Below are positions 49,689 to 62,295 of a stretch of 64,000 nt of DNA, piece after piece; the first letter of the stretch is position 1, and the number at the start of each line of letters is the position of its first letter. The stretch lies in assembly GCA_964017185.1 (NCBI GenBank), contig OZ024878.1, positions 5,589,151 to 5,653,150 on the forward strand, written 5' to 3'. Under the pieces are notes generated by a model. That model was not told the origin of the DNA. It saw only the letters and a program-made list of their open reading frames with translations, and made no database searches. Origin of the DNA: Rugalucina vietnamica. Its lineage: Eukaryota > Mollusca > Bivalvia > Lucinida > Lucinidae. The position numbers and the translations under genes are program-made.

Positions 49689-49940
49689 CATTATGAAAAC
49701 GTGTCCGTGCAATGAATACCCCATTGAACCCCACTTTTATATAGTAAAACTGGGGTTTGCAGGGGTATGCCTATTTTTCTTATTTTTGCTCCAAAACATA
49801 GATTGTGGCGGTTCTAACTTGTACCCACAATCTATGTTTTGAGCAAAAATAAGAAAAATATCAAAATTTTTCAGCTAAAAATTTTCAATTTTTAAAGCTC
49901 AAAAAATCTCTATATATTGCATGGGCAAGTAATCGTAATG
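49689..49940 (+). mobile_element. MITE family B copy
   Basis: CATTATGAAAACGTGTCCGTG to ATGGGCAAGTAATCGTAATG; half of the GC-rich palindrome is deleted. Confidence 0.88.
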
Positions 49941-50075
49941 TACCTCCCCGTTTGATGCATTTTAATGGTAAACATTGAAAGAAAAACAAATCTGCAAGAA
50001 TGGTACTGTAATATCCATAATTGATATTTTTTTTTTTGCAGTAATTCAATATGAGGCGATATCTTTTTTGCACTG

Positions 50076-51760
50076 TTGCTATTTTTACGTAAATCTTACA
50101 ATGAAACAAATACTTTACTTTATTTGGCATGTAATGACAGAAAGGCTTTTTTCACTTCCTCTGACCAAAGTCGGTATACACTTTGGTCATGTCAGAATGT
50201 ATGCGATGCCTTATCCTATCTCCTTGATAATATTTATATTAGATTTGGGACCAGGTTATACAGACAAATTGTTGGAATTCCGATGGGTACAAATTGCGCA
50301 CCTCTCGTAGCTGATTTATTTTTATACTGCTACGAAAGAGATTTCATGGATTCTCTTAACCATGATAATCAAGCTGATGTTATCGAGGCTTTTAATTCCA
50401 CATCTAGGTACCTCGATGACCTTTTGAACATTGACAACCCTTATTTTGAAGGTATGGTCAATCAAATTTATCCACCTGAACTTCAGTTGAACAAAGCCAA
50501 TATCACAGATACTGAAGCCCCTTTTTTAGATCTACATCTTTCTGTTGCAAATGGATTTGTTTCTTCTAAAATTTATGATAAGCGCGATGACTTTGATTTT
50601 GATATAGTAAATTTTCCTTTTTTGGATGGTGACGTTCCTCGTCGTGCTTCTTATGGTGTATACATTTCGCAACTTATTAGGTTTGCTAGAGTCTGCAATC
50701 ATGTTACAGACTTCAACGCTCGAAATAAATGTTTAACGGCCAAACTTCTCCAACAGGGCTATCGGTATCATAAACTTCGAAAAACATTTTCTAAATTTTA
50801 TCGTAGACACTATCAATTGATTTCCAAATATAATGTTGGGTTAAAGACGCTTTTAAGTGAGGGCCTTTCGGAACCTGAATTTTATGGTGACTTGGTTTAC
50901 AAATTTAAGAAACTTAAAGGAATTAATGATTTTTCATTTCAGTTCAGAAAAATCATAACACGTTACAGACGTATAGGTTATAACTTAAATGTTATGCGAC
51001 AGTCTGCATGCTTAGTTTTTAACCCAATCATGGTTGATAACTATGCTGCCTTCTTTAATTGCACGCCGGTGGGTCGGGTGTCAGACTCTATGATGGCCCC
51101 GACATAAAGCTATTCATTTTAGTTGGTTGGGGCCGGAGCTTCTTGTCTGTTGCTTGGCCCACCGGGGTCCAACTGGTGTTTTTCTTTTGCTCCGGAGTTA
51201 GTAGGTTATTCGGCACCCAGGGATCTCCATCGTCGGGCAGCTTACTCAGTCTGTGAGTCCTGGTTTTTGATTGATCAGGATGTTTATCATGATTTATTTG
51301 TTTGTTCTTGATGATTCATTGACTAGTTAGAGATTCCCCACGAGGACCAAATAACTAACTAAATGTTATGAACCACTGCAGAAGCTGAGGGTGAGGTTAT
51401 GGCCATGTAAAACCGGTTTAAGCCCGCCAGTAACTTTGTGTTACTGATCGTTCCAAGTCGATACTTCTGTGATGGTTCTTTTTGTTTTATGTCTTGGTGT
51501 ATTAAAAATTTTTGTGCTGTTGGCGCCTTATGTATGTTTTCATATTTTTAGTTAAGTTAAGGTAACTGAGTGGCCACCTATTGGGAAAATAGCTGCTCAT
51601 TCGGCTTACGATATGTTTCATGGTATAAGTTCCTGATTGTTGGTTTGATTTTTTCCCGCCTCGGTTTTTGGAGTGGGAATCTTTTTCTGATTGCGCCTTT
51701 TCCTGATCTTTGCCTACTTGTACCTTTTTAACATTTAGATACATTTTCTTGCTAAAATCA
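50076..51760 (+). mobile_element. Reverse-transcriptase retroelement, copy 1
   Basis: An open frame to the TAA at 51105-51107 encodes the palm and downstream part of a reverse transcriptase: VGIPMGTNCAPLVADLFLYC, then the catalytic YLDDLL, then ISQLIRFARVC and FSKFYRR. The 5' part of the frame is missing. It is followed by a 3' tail of about 650 bp (GGAGCTTCTTGTCTGTTGCT ... CCTTTTCCTGATCTTTGCC) found as many orphan fragments in this window. The GIPMG and YxDD boxes fix the enzyme class; whether it is Penelope-like or non-LTR I cannot decide. Confidence 0.85.
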
Positions 51761-52099
51761 AAAAATTACACTCTGCATATCAATGCGCGGTTAATTTAAC
51801 TGGGCCAGGGTCTGATAAAAGGGGTCTTATGGTAGAAAATTCAAAAATAAGATATTTATGACATGTGTAAGGCCAAATTTCTCGGGGTATTTCCTGAAAA
51901 TTTGAAGTGAATATCTTCACAAATAGCAAAGATATGAGCGTTTGAAACGTGTGTAGTTGGTGCAATCTAAACATGACGTCATGAGAACTGTTGATAACGC
52001 TTCGACGTTGATGACGTTAACGTCTTTATATCACTGTAATGAAAAGAAGCTAGAACTAAAATTCACGCAATTTTATATGTTTCTTAAAGTTCAACATCT
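51381..52099. repeat. Direct duplication, unit 1
   Basis: GAAGCTGAGGGTGAGGTTAT to GTTCAACATCT. Comprises the last part of the retroelement tail plus about 340 bp of neighbouring sequence. Confidence 0.93.
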
Positions 52100-52107
52100 C
52101 CACTGTA

Positions 52108-52815
52108 GAAGCTGAGGGTGAGGTTATGGCCATGTAAAACCGGTTTAAGCCCGCCAGTAACTTTGTGTTACTGATCGTTCCAAGTCGATACTTCTGTGAT
52201 GGTTCTTTTTGTTTTATGTCTTGGTGTATAAAAATTTTTGTGCTGTTGTATGTTTTCATATTTTTAGTTAAGTTAAGGTAACTGAGTGGCCACCTATTGG
52301 GAAAATAGCTGCTCATTCAGCTTACGATATGTTTCATGGTATAAGTTCCTGATTGTTGGTTTGGTTTTTTCCCGCCTCGGTTTTTGGAGTGGGAATCTTT
52401 TTCTGATTGCGCCTTTTCCTGATCTTTGCCTACTTGTACCTTTTTAACATTTAGATACATTTTCTTGCTAAAATCAAAAAAATACACTCTGCATATCAAT
52501 GCGCGGTTAATTTAACTGGGCCAGGATCTGATAAAAGGGGTCTTATGGTAGAAAATTCAAAAATAAGATATTTATGACATGTGTAAGGCCAAATTTCTCG
52601 GGGTATTTCCTGAAAATTTGAAGTGAATATCTTCACAAATAGCAAAGATATGAGCGTTTGAAACGTGTGTAGTTGGTGCAATCTAAACATGACGTCATGA
52701 GAACTGTTGATAACGCTTCGACGTTGATGACGTTAACGTCTTTATATCACTGTAATGAAAAGAAGCTAGAACTAAAATTCACGCAATTTTATATGTTTCT
52801 TAAAGTTCAACATCT
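52108..52815. repeat. Direct duplication, unit 2
   Basis: Nearly identical to 51381-52099, with a small deletion (GGCGCCTTATG lost) and a few substitutions. CCACTG is present at all three junctions. Confidence 0.93.
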
Positions 52816-54048
52816 AAACCACTGTATAGACTATGCAATAGGCACAAATTCACACACCGTTTGATAAAACATGCATTACAAACGGCGTACCTGTTTTTTT
52901 AAAATGTGGGTAATCCTTATGGCGCAGCGGTTGCCATGGCAACATACATGATATACACAACTTTGTTTCATGAGAAATATATGTGTCATAGATTGTGTTA
53001 CAATATCAAAGCAGTTAGACATAAATATCAGAGCATGCCAAACATTTCAAATTTAGATGGTTTTTAAACGTTAATAGCATAAAATGTACTTGAATGCCCG
53101 AAGACACCTTTTACCTGATCCGCGCCCAACTATATTGCATAGTATGATTGCCTGATAGTTTAGAACAAAATGGTAGATTCCAGAAAATTGCTGTGCTGCT
53201 TATAAAAACAGCTCATATTGTCCTTCTGTCTGTCGGATGAAACAAGTCATGGCTATTGTCTAAATATAATAAGATTATCTTTATCACCTTTGGTCTATTA
53301 GATAACTGAGGTAACACTGTTGGAGGCTGACCCTGCTGTGTTAATATACAGCCTGGCAAGTAAGCTGAAGAAGGACCAATTGAACAAAAATTGTTCAGCC
53401 AGTTTCATAGGTTATCTTGGTTCTTAATCTCTATCAAAACATAGCTTTGCAGCATGGCAGGGTCATGTTTATCTATTCTCTCGGACAGTTCCAAAGCAAC
53501 ATAAACATTGTATATACTAGAAGCTAGGCCTCTCTATGCTTGCTTTCAAAGTGAATTTGTGCCTACTTTGAATATCTAAAAATGCACATTTTCACCTTAA
53601 ATATCCATTTGTTGGTACAAATAAAATGGACTTAGCGTTCCTGAAACAAACAACTGATTCAATTTGTTGAATTTGATGGGTATATGCTATATGTCATGAA
53701 GAGAGAATTATGTTAGCTTTAACTTTTTATCAGTTTAGTCCAATTTTGTCAGTTAGTATAAATGATCTTGCATTTGAAATGCTTTCCTGAATATTTAACC
53801 AGTCTTGTCAGGAAAATGTTTCGCAATACAGATACAGTTAGAAAAATAATCACATGAAGTGGTTGTTTTTGAGCAAATTTTCTGAAATCGGACTTATATT
53901 CCTCACTGTAGATAGATGTAGACTACTGACGTGGTACAGGAACATTTCCTACTATTTCAAGTTGACCAAGCCCTTTCAGGTCATTTTGTCATTCATTGAC
54001 ATCTTTACATGTATTTTAACGTAATGTCTCCTATGATTATTATACTAC
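52816..54048. other. No recognised feature
   Basis: AT-rich sequence without repeats or exons that I recognise. Confidence 0.45.
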
Positions 54049-54326
54049 CATTACGAAAACTTGCCCATGCAATATACAGAGGTTTTTAAAGTTGTAAAAA
54101 TGAAAAATTTCAGTAGATTTTTTTTTTTATTTTTCTTACTTTTGCTCAAAACATAGATTGTGGGTACACGTTAGAACCGCCTCACCGAGGCGGTTCTAAC
54201 GAGTACCCACAATCTATGTTTTGGAGCAGAAATAAGAAGAATAGGTATACACCTGCAAACCCCAGTTTTACTATATAAAAGTGGGGTTTAAAGGGGTATT
54301 CATTGCACGGACATGTTTTCCAGATG
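54049..54326 (-). mobile_element. MITE family B copy
   Basis: CATTACGAAAACTTGCCCATG to CATGTTTTCCAGATG; palindrome CCGCCTCACCGAGGCGG intact. Confidence 0.92.
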
Positions 54327-54548
54327 TTTACGTAAGCTTTCTAATCGTCATGGAAACGTTTCTGTATTTAAATTCTATGGGGTTTCGCTTTGATCAAAGA
54401 GGGTGCAAGAACCATAACCGCGGGATTTCATCATTTACGTTTAGTCAGCCTATCACTTGAATAGATTGCGGTAAGTCCATTATAGTGTTGTATTGGCCCA
54501 ATTGCATAAAATGATCTTAACATTATTTCTATTTCCACAATATATCAG

Positions 54549-54787
54549 GGGCCAGTTGTTCAAAACTTCGTTAGATTAACGTTATCGTTAAGACATCAAC
54601 TCGTTAAGTAAATGTCGACTACATAAGCAAATACAGTTTTTTTTTAATGAAATGTGAGAATCCTTTGCAATGCAAAAGATTCTCACATTTTATCAACAAA
54701 ATATTACAGTGGATTTGTAATATTCATGTTTTAAATTTTTACGAATCGTTAACTAACGATCTCGTTAATTTTGAATAAAAGAGCCCA
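54549..54787. mobile_element. Palindromic MITE of another family
   Basis: Outer pair GGGCCAGTTGTTCAAAA and TTTTGAATAAAAGAGCCC; middle hairpin AATGTGAGAATCCTTTGCA with its mirror. One copy only in this window. Confidence 0.7.
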
Positions 54788-56814
54788 GATCTATCAATTT
54801 TTTTATAACAAAAATGTCAAGCTGACTTTGCTGGTCCTAATCTGCAAACTGTTTGTTGTATGCTAGCTATGAAAGTAGTAATTATAAGTTTGCGTTCTAC
54901 AATTATTTTTTCATTCTCAGCATAATGTTTTGCCACTGAGTGATTTTTATGAACTGAACTTTTGAATTTAAGAAGGCAAAAATAAATGGCGTAATCAGAA
55001 AGAAATTGTCAGTCCAAAAACCATGGTAGATAAAAACTAAATTGACAATCAGATACTAACACAAAGAGAACATATCGTAAGCCGAGTGAGCAGCTATACG
55101 TATTTCCCAATAGATGGATAGTCAATAACAAAACGTTTGGTCTATGCTTCTCATATATAAACTAGAATGTCAAAGAATACGAGTATGACTGCACTCCTAT
55201 TTCATCGAGGTTCGTGTGACTGAGCAAAAGTACAATTCTGACTTCAATCAATGGTATTAACTGAAAGTTGCGAAAAATGTGACCAGCACCTTGTTAATAT
55301 TTCCCCGCCACTGTGTACTCAAAAGCTAACAAACAAACTTTGGTTTGTTTCAAATATTGCTCATTACATATGAACTTTTGTAACATTGGTATTTTTGACA
55401 ATAAACTATGATTAACTAGAATTTCTGGTAATGAAGACCGAACACGGCAGGTGCTATCAAATCTGACCATAGATCATCACATTGACAATACTGTCGGTTC
55501 ATTTCATGATAAAATGTAATCATGCAACTGCCGTGAGGTAGAGTCCACAGTTTCTAGAGCATTTTTTATTTATCTAGATCCGCCAAACTTGAAAATAGTT
55601 CTGTCCAGTCTAGTGAACAATCCGATTTCTCCCATTTCTCACATATCTAACAACAAAATAATATCATTTTAAAATTCGCCTTCCACTACCTGTATTGGGG
55701 AAAATTTTCCCCTACTCCCTCGTTCAGACCAGCGATTTTTCGGATAATATGCCCAATGTCTAAACCTCCATGCGTTTTCTATGCAAATGCAAGCCCTTTA
55801 AATCTTATGCAAAATACTTGAAGAATTCACACAGGATCACAATGAGCAATGCACAAATATGTGCCATCCATCTACTTTTTTCGCTATTTGTGAACAAAGA
55901 CAAACCTTGAAAAGTCGACATTGGAGAGCGTCACGGGCTATGACTGGCGTACGATCCGGAATCCTTAGCTAATCCCGGTTTTTATGAGTCTGAAAATAGA
56001 AAATAAGTATTTTCACATGTTTGAGGCATGATTGATCCGATCTAGGGGTAGATGTCGGTAAATTATTGGAAGAGGATAATTACCCGTACGAAAAATTCAA
56101 CAGGATTCAACTGGTAGTTCAGTTGGACAAAGACAGGAGTCAGTGTGGAATCTGATTTTCAACCTGATTCCTAACAGGACAATGGGATGCTTGCATTTTC
56201 CATGTGGAATTTTTCTCTTTTCCACTTGGAAAATAAACAAAATTCCTGGTAGGATTCCTGCTTGACAAAAATACTGTCGACTACATCTGTCTTTCATAAA
56301 TGTATAAATAATTAACTGGTAAAACTTTCCGACACTTGGAAGCCATGAGGTTGTGCTTTTTAAACAAGATATTCAATTCGGTTGATACTGACAGTATGTT
56401 TGCTATCTAATTTGGTGAAAATAAATGAGGAACACTTTTTAGGAAACGTATGGTATGTTTTTCTTCCATTCTATTTATGCATTGTTCTTTGTAAGCAAAT
56501 TAACTATTATTTATGCTTTTTGTTTTCAAACTATTCCCCACCCACCTCTGATCATGTACAACTTTTAATCAGTCTATTAACTGACTCCTGTCATAATCTT
56601 TATAAGAAAAATAAAACAGTAAAAGTGATTCCTGCCAGGAATCTGGTCTCATTTTCCTGTGGTAATACTGTTGTGTTCCTGTTGGACAATTTCTGAATTA
56701 CTGAAATTTTGGACACCCTAAAAGTCGGAAACTGTGAGCAAAACCTAAGTCATTCGATTTGTACAAAATTGTGGCTTAACTGAACATTACATTGTCTACG
56801 CGTGTGTCGATATA
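54788..56814. other. Mostly unrecognised sequence
   Basis: 54975-55120 is a retroelement tail fragment, minus strand (GGCGTAATCAGAAAGAAATT, AAGCCGAGTGAGCAGCTA). 56090-56700 has frequent phrases TTCCTGxxxGGATTCCTG and an open frame of 104 codons at 56382-56696 without motifs. No gene supported. Confidence 0.4.
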
Positions 56815-57090
56815 TCATCACGGACAGACAAATAAATAAAGATAAATACCATGATGAATCAAAAACGAGAACTCACAGACCCAGTATGCTGCTTGGCAGC
56901 TGGCCCAATCCCTGGGAAGACAAATAACACACTGAAAATCTTGAGCAAAAGAAAAAATACGTTAAACCCCGGTGTGCCTAGCAACAGACGAGCGCGAAGC
57001 TCCGGTTTAAATGAATAGTTTTATGTCTGGGTCATCTTACTGTCTGACGAGCGACCCACCGCCGTCCAATTAAAGAAGGAAGCATAGCAA
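56815..57090 (-). mobile_element. Retroelement 3' tail remnant
   Basis: CATGATGAATCAAAAACGAG, AGACGAGCGCGAAGCTCCGG and GGTCATCTTACTGTCTGACG mirror the start of the tail after the reverse-transcriptase frame. Confidence 0.7.
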
Positions 57091-57494
57091 TCAACCATGA
57101 TTGTGTTAAAACTATACATTTAAATTGTATCCTATACGTTTGTTACTGATAATGATTTTTCTAAACTAATCAGAAAAACCGTTCCTTCCTATAAGTAACT
57201 TAAATGTGTAAACCAAGTCACTATCTTTTTCCGAAAACGCTAGTGTCTTTTAAACATCATTCAATTTGGAAATCAATTCATAGTGTCTTCGATAAAATCT
57301 ATAGAATGTTTTTCAGAGTTTATGATACCGATAGCCCTGCTGGAGAAGTTTGGTAGTTTAACATTTGTTTAACATTGAATTCTGTAACATGATTGCATAC
57401 TAGCAAACCTCAAATAAGCTGCGAACTGTAAGAAGCACGGCGAGGCACGTCACCATACAGACAGGAAAATTTACTTTATCAAAATCAAGGTAAA

Positions 57495-58975
57495 CGCGCT
57501 TTGAAATTTGTTGGAATTCCGATGGGTACAAATTGCGTACCTCTCGTAGCTGATTTATTTTTATACTGCTACGAAAGAGACTTCATGGATTCTCTTAACC
57601 ATGATAATCAAGCTGATGTTATCGAGGCTTTTAATTCCACATCTAGTTACCTCGATGACCTTTTGAACATTGACAACCCTTATTTTGAAGGTATGGTCAA
57701 TCAAATTTATCCACCTGAACTTCAGTTGAACAAAGCCAATTTCTCAGATACCGAAGCCCCCTTTTTAGATCTACATCTTTCTGTTGCAAATGGATTTGTT
57801 TCTTCTAAAATTTATGATAAGCGCGATGAATTTGATTTTGATATAGTAAATTTTCCTTTTTTGGATGGTGACGTTCCTCGTCGTGCTTCTTATGGTGTAT
57901 ACATTTCGCAACTTATTAGGTTTGCTAGAGTCTGCAATCATGTTACAGACTTCAACGCTCGAAATAAATGTTTAACGGCAAAACTTCTCCAACAGGGCTA
58001 TCGGTATCATAAACTTCGAAAAACCTTTTCTAAATTTTATCGTAGACCCTATGAATTGATTTCCAAATATAATGTTGGGTTAAAGACGCTTTTAAGTGAG
58101 GGCCTTTCGGAACCTGAATTTTATGGTGACTTAGTTTACAATTTTAAGAAACTTATAGGAATTAATGATTTTTCTTTTCAGTTCAGAAAAATCATATTGC
58201 GTTACAGACGTATAGGTTATAACTTGAATGTTATGCGACAGTCTGCATGCTTAGTTTTTAACCCAATCATGGTTGATAACTATGCTGCCTTCTTTAATTG
58301 CACGCAGGTGGGTCGGGCGTCAGACTCTATGATGGCCCCGACTTAAAGCTATTCATTTTAGTTGGTTGGGGCCGGAGCTTCTTGTCTGTTGCTTGGCCCA
58401 CCGGGGTCCAACTGGTGTTTTTCTTTTGCTCCGGAGTTAGTAGGTTATTCGGCGCCCAGGGATCTCCATCGTCGGGCAGCTTACTCAATCTGTGAGTCCT
58501 TGTTTTTGATTCATCAGGATGTTTATCGTGATTTATTTGTTTGTTCTTGATGATTCATTGACTAGTTAGAGATTCACCACGAGGACCGAAGAACTAACTA
58601 AATGTTATGAACCACCGCAGAAGCTGAGGGTGAGGTTAGGATCCTGTAAAACCGGTTTAAGCCCGCCATTAACTTTGTGTTACTGATCGTTCCAAGGCGA
58701 TACTTCTGTGGTGGTTCTTTTTGTTTTATGTCTTGGTGTTTAAATTTTTTATGTGCTGTTGGCGCCTTATGTATGTTTTCATATTTTTAATTAAGGTAAC
58801 TGAGTGGCCACCTATTGGGAAAATAGCAGCTCATTCGGCTTACGATATGTTTTATGGTATAAGTACCTGATTGTTAGTTTGGTTTTTTCCCACCTCGGTT
58901 TTTGGAGTGGGAATCTCTTTCTGATTGCGCCTTTTCCTGATCTTTGCCTACTTGTAACTTTTTAAAAAAAATAGA
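57495..58975 (+). mobile_element. Reverse-transcriptase retroelement, copy 2
   Basis: Same frame as copy 1 from FVGIPMGTNC to the stop at 58344-58346, differing at about a dozen residues, then the full 3' tail. The catalytic YLDDLL is kept. The 5' truncation lies further in than in copy 1, just before the GIPMG box. Confidence 0.88.
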
Positions 58976-59180
58976 TGAAACAATTTATTTGCAATAGAAA
59001 GACGTAAATCCAAAAATGGGGCTTCTGTACCTGTGGTGTTGGTTTTTTTCAACTGCAGCTCAGGTGGATACATTTAATTGAGCATATCCCCCAAATAAGG
59101 GTTGTCAATGTTCAAAAGATTATCTAGGAACCTGGGAGTCGAATTGTAAACCGTGATAACATCAGCTTCATTCTCATGTG

Positions 59181-59690
59181 GCGAGACGAGGCGAGATGCG
59201 GCGAGATGAGGCGAGGCGAGGTGAGGTGAGGTGAGGCGAGGCAATGCAAGGTTAATTAAGTGAGTCAGTTAGTCAGTCAGTCAGTCAGTAAGAGATGTCA
59301 GTCAGTAAGTAAGTAAGTAGGTCAGTCAGTCGGTCGGTAGTGAAGTGAAGTGAAGTGAAGTGAAGTGAAGTGAAGTGAAGTGAAGTGAAGTGAAGTGAAG
59401 TGAAGTGAAGTGAAGTGAAGTGAAGTGAAGTGAAGTGAAGTGAAGTGAAGTGAAGTGAAGTGAAGTGAAGTGAAGTGAAGTGAAGTGAAGTGAAGTGAAG
59501 TGAAGTGAAGTGAAGTGAAGTGAAGTGAAGTGAAGTGAAGTGAAGTAAAGTAAAGTAAAGTAAAGTAAAGTAAAGTAAAGTAAAGTAAAGTAAAGTAAAG
59601 TAAAGTAAAGTAAAGTAAAGTAAAGTAAAGTAAAGTAAAGTAAAGTTAAAGTTAAAGTTAAAGTAAAGTTAAAGTAAAGTAAAGTAAAGT
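59181..59690. repeat. Graded pentamer/tetramer microsatellite
   Basis: Blocks in order: GGYGA units (59181-59235), GTCA units (about 59264-59336), about 41 GTGAA units (59339-59545), about 20 GTAAA units (59546-59645), then GTTAAA units. Open frames here are repeat translations. Confidence 0.97.
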
Positions 59691-59749
59691 ATGTTGTTTG
59701 CTTGTGAATTTTTGCTGGGACATTGCTACCCATCTAACAAGTTTTGAAA

Positions 59750-60060
59750 ATATTTTTCCGACCGTTATTCTTGAGATTAAAAATTAAAACTGGTCCTTTA
59801 AGAGCAGTTAACATATTAATGAGAAAGGAAACGCGCAACACCGCGATTTCGGCTATTGAATAAAATATAAAGGTTTGATTCTTTGGAAGCAGTAATTTAA
59901 AAAAAAAAAACAAAAAACATTCAAAGGAAGATAGTATGACTATATTTCGCAATTGCGGTTAATGAACCCTCATCAGTAGCCCTTTTTAAACCGGCAACGA
60001 AAGCCAGACTATCATACTGCAATTTCGAAAATTTACACGAGAAGTCTAAATCAAAGGCAC
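59750..60060 (-). repeat. Inverted copy of the 47890-48195 repeat
   Basis: Matches in reverse complement, beginning AAATTAAAACTGGTCCTTTA and ending GAGAAGTCTAAATCAAAGGC. Contains an A-run near 59900. Confidence 0.8.
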
Positions 60061-60127
60061 ATTCCTAAACGGGGTCAAATAATTTAAACATTGCTTAGAA
60101 GTGTTTCTAAACGTGAGTGTTTTGAAT

Positions 60128-60403
60128 CATCAGGAAAACATGTCCGTGAAATATGTACCCCCTCAAACCCCACTTTTATGTAGCAAAACTGGGGTATGAA
60201 GGGTATACCTATTGTTCTTATTTTTGCTCCAAAACATAGATTGTGGGTACTCGTTAGAACCGCCTCGGCGAGGCGGTTCTAACGTGTACCCACAATCTAT
60301 GTTTTGAGCAAACATAAGAAAAATATCTTTTTTTTCAGCTGAAAATTTTCAATTATTGAAGCTAAAAAATCTATGTTTATTGCATGGGCAAGTTTTCGTA
60401 ATG
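60128..60403 (+). mobile_element. MITE family B copy
   Basis: CATCAGGAAAACATGTCCGTG to CATGGGCAAGTTTTCGTAATG; palindrome CCGCCTCGGCGAGGCGG perfect. GTGAGTGTTTTG flanks both ends. Confidence 0.93.
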
Positions 60404-60454
60404 TGAGTGTTTTGGAAACTCTTGAATCTTTACTGATCTCAAAGGACCTAAATA

Positions 60455-60945
60455 AAAATGTTATCTGCACTATGAATAATGTACGGGGAGACTTTTTACG
60501 GCCGCCACACGACACAACACCAGCTGAAGCCTCGTCAGTGACCGTATGGAGCCAAAGAGAAATACATGTACTGTAAATTTGCTACTAAAACAGGATAGTC
60601 GATACAAAGACTGTATAGTATTATCCAAAAGAGGCCAAAAAATATATTTAAAATTGGTTAGAAAATGTATCTAAACCGAAAATTTACTCCTGATTTTTTT
60701 CAGAATATCTTCGCTGATCTCAAAGGACGAAAAGGAAAATAAAATCTGCACTATGGATGATGTACGGGGAGACTTTTTGGGGCCGCTACACGTACGGCAC
60801 AACACAAACTGCAGTAATAGCAAATGAAAATTAGAAAAATAAAAGTATTTTGAGAACGGTGGTCATCTTAAGCAACATGTAATCCAGATTTCGAACAAAT
60901 GACATTTGATCACCTGGCGAGCCTTCCGCTCAGGTGAGCTGAAAT
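60455..60945. repeat. Repeat F copies and a hairpin end of the 37974-type element
   Basis: GCACTATGAATAATGTACGG at 60465 recurs at 60748 (GCACTATGGATGATGTACGG). 60900-60943 holds GCGAGCCTTCCGCTCAGGTGAGCT, the hairpin end seen at 40100. Confidence 0.6.
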
Positions 60946-61487
60946 GGGTGACTAAGTTGGCATACGACAAAACGCCGCCTACATGGTTTCGCATAAACCT
61001 TAAACAACTTGAATTATCAAAATCATTGACTTTGAAACCTGCCAAACTTCCTGTTTGTTTGTTATAACCAATTGAAAAAGATTGAGAGCAGAACATGAAA
61101 AAGTGTTCTTTATGCCATTTTCCCTCCACACATGTGCTGTTCATTGCCTTTCTATTTTGCAGTTTACGTCTATAACATTTATAAAGTGTATCCGAAATTT
61201 CAAGTTTTTTCGCAGCTACCTGAATCAAAACCACTAATTTTAGCATTACCAGTCAAAATCTCGAAGACATATTTTGTAGTGCCAAGATGCAGTCTTAATC
61301 ACGATTTGCCGACAAACGGAACTTAAGGTAGGAATTTCCTACTTTATTATATTTTCTTTTGTCCATTCATCGATTGATTGACCAATGTTTTGTTTGATCT
61401 ATCGTTAAATCAATCAAATCAATTACTTTTTTTTTTCTCTTTTTCAAATGATGTTTCTTTCAATCATCTATAAATGTTTTACACTAG
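60946..61487. other. No recognised gene
   Basis: A minus-strand open frame (60863-61246) is partly derived from the repeat hairpin at 60900 and is not supported as a gene. The rest is AT-rich. Confidence 0.4.
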
Positions 61488-61741
61488 ACATGTCTGTGAA
61501 ATGTATATCCCCTTGAACACCACTTTTATATAGAAAAACATATTTTCTTATTTTTTATGCAAACCATAGATAGATTGTGGTACTCGTTAGAACCGCCTCG
61601 GCGATGCGGTTCATACATGTACTCAATACAATGTTTTGAGCAAAATATTAAACATATCATTTTTTTCCAATGGAATTTTCCTCTTTTTTTTTGCCTCTGA
61701 AAAAAGTCTTTGTTTATTGAAAAGGCAAGTTTTCGTTATGA
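61488..61741 (+). mobile_element. MITE family B, decayed
   Basis: ACATGTCTGTGAAATGTATA to GGCAAGTTTTCGTTATG; palindrome CCGCCTCGGCGATGCGG with a mismatch. Confidence 0.8.
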
Positions 61742-61933
61742 AATCCATTTGAGTTCATGATTCAAGCCAACCTTGATAAAATCAATGCCTTTACATTTTA
61801 TACAATTGTCAAAGCAGCTGAATATTAATTTTTATGAGAAGAAAGTTCTACCAAGGAATAAAACACGTTTTCAAACTTTGAAGGAAAAAGCGAACATTGT
61901 CTACCTATGTTCCTGGACCGCCTATTCTTTATT

Positions 61934-62188
61934 CATCAGGAAAACATGTCCGTGTAATGTATACCCCATTGAACCCCACTTTTATATAGCTAAACTGGGG
62001 TTTGCAGGGGTAGACCTATTTTTACTCCAAAACGTAGATTGTGGGTACTCTTTAGGCGGTTCTAACGTGTTCCTATAATGTATGTTTTGAGCAAAAATAA
62101 GAAAAATGTCAAAATTTTTCTACTGAAAATTTTCATTTTTTACAACTTTAAAAATCACTGTATATTGCATGGGCAAATTTTCGTAATG
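61934..62188 (+). mobile_element. MITE family B copy
   Basis: CATCAGGAAAACATGTCCGTG to CATGGGCAAATTTTCGTAATG; palindrome reduced to one arm. Confidence 0.9.
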
Positions 62189-62236
62189 TTGACATTTGGG
62201 CATCGGATTGATAAACTCATCATTTAAAGTGGAATA

Positions 62237-62238
<2 letters not shown>

Positions 62239-62275
<37 letters not shown>

Positions 62276-62279
62276 ATAC
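62239..62279. repeat. (AAAT)n microsatellite
   Basis: About ten ATAA units in a row. Confidence 0.97.
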
Positions 62280-62295
62280 ATTTCATTGTAAATCA

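Noticed and set aside
50076-51107. Host telomerase or other domesticated reverse transcriptase
   Set aside because: A second copy, a shared 3' tail and many tail fragments show a mobile element.
59326-59733. 135-codon minus-strand frame of Leu/Phe/Thr/Ser/His repeats
   Set aside because: A translation of the GTGAA/GTAAA microsatellite.
60863-61246. 127-codon minus-strand frame
   Set aside because: Its end overlaps the repeat hairpin at 60900-60943, and no splice sites or motifs support a gene.
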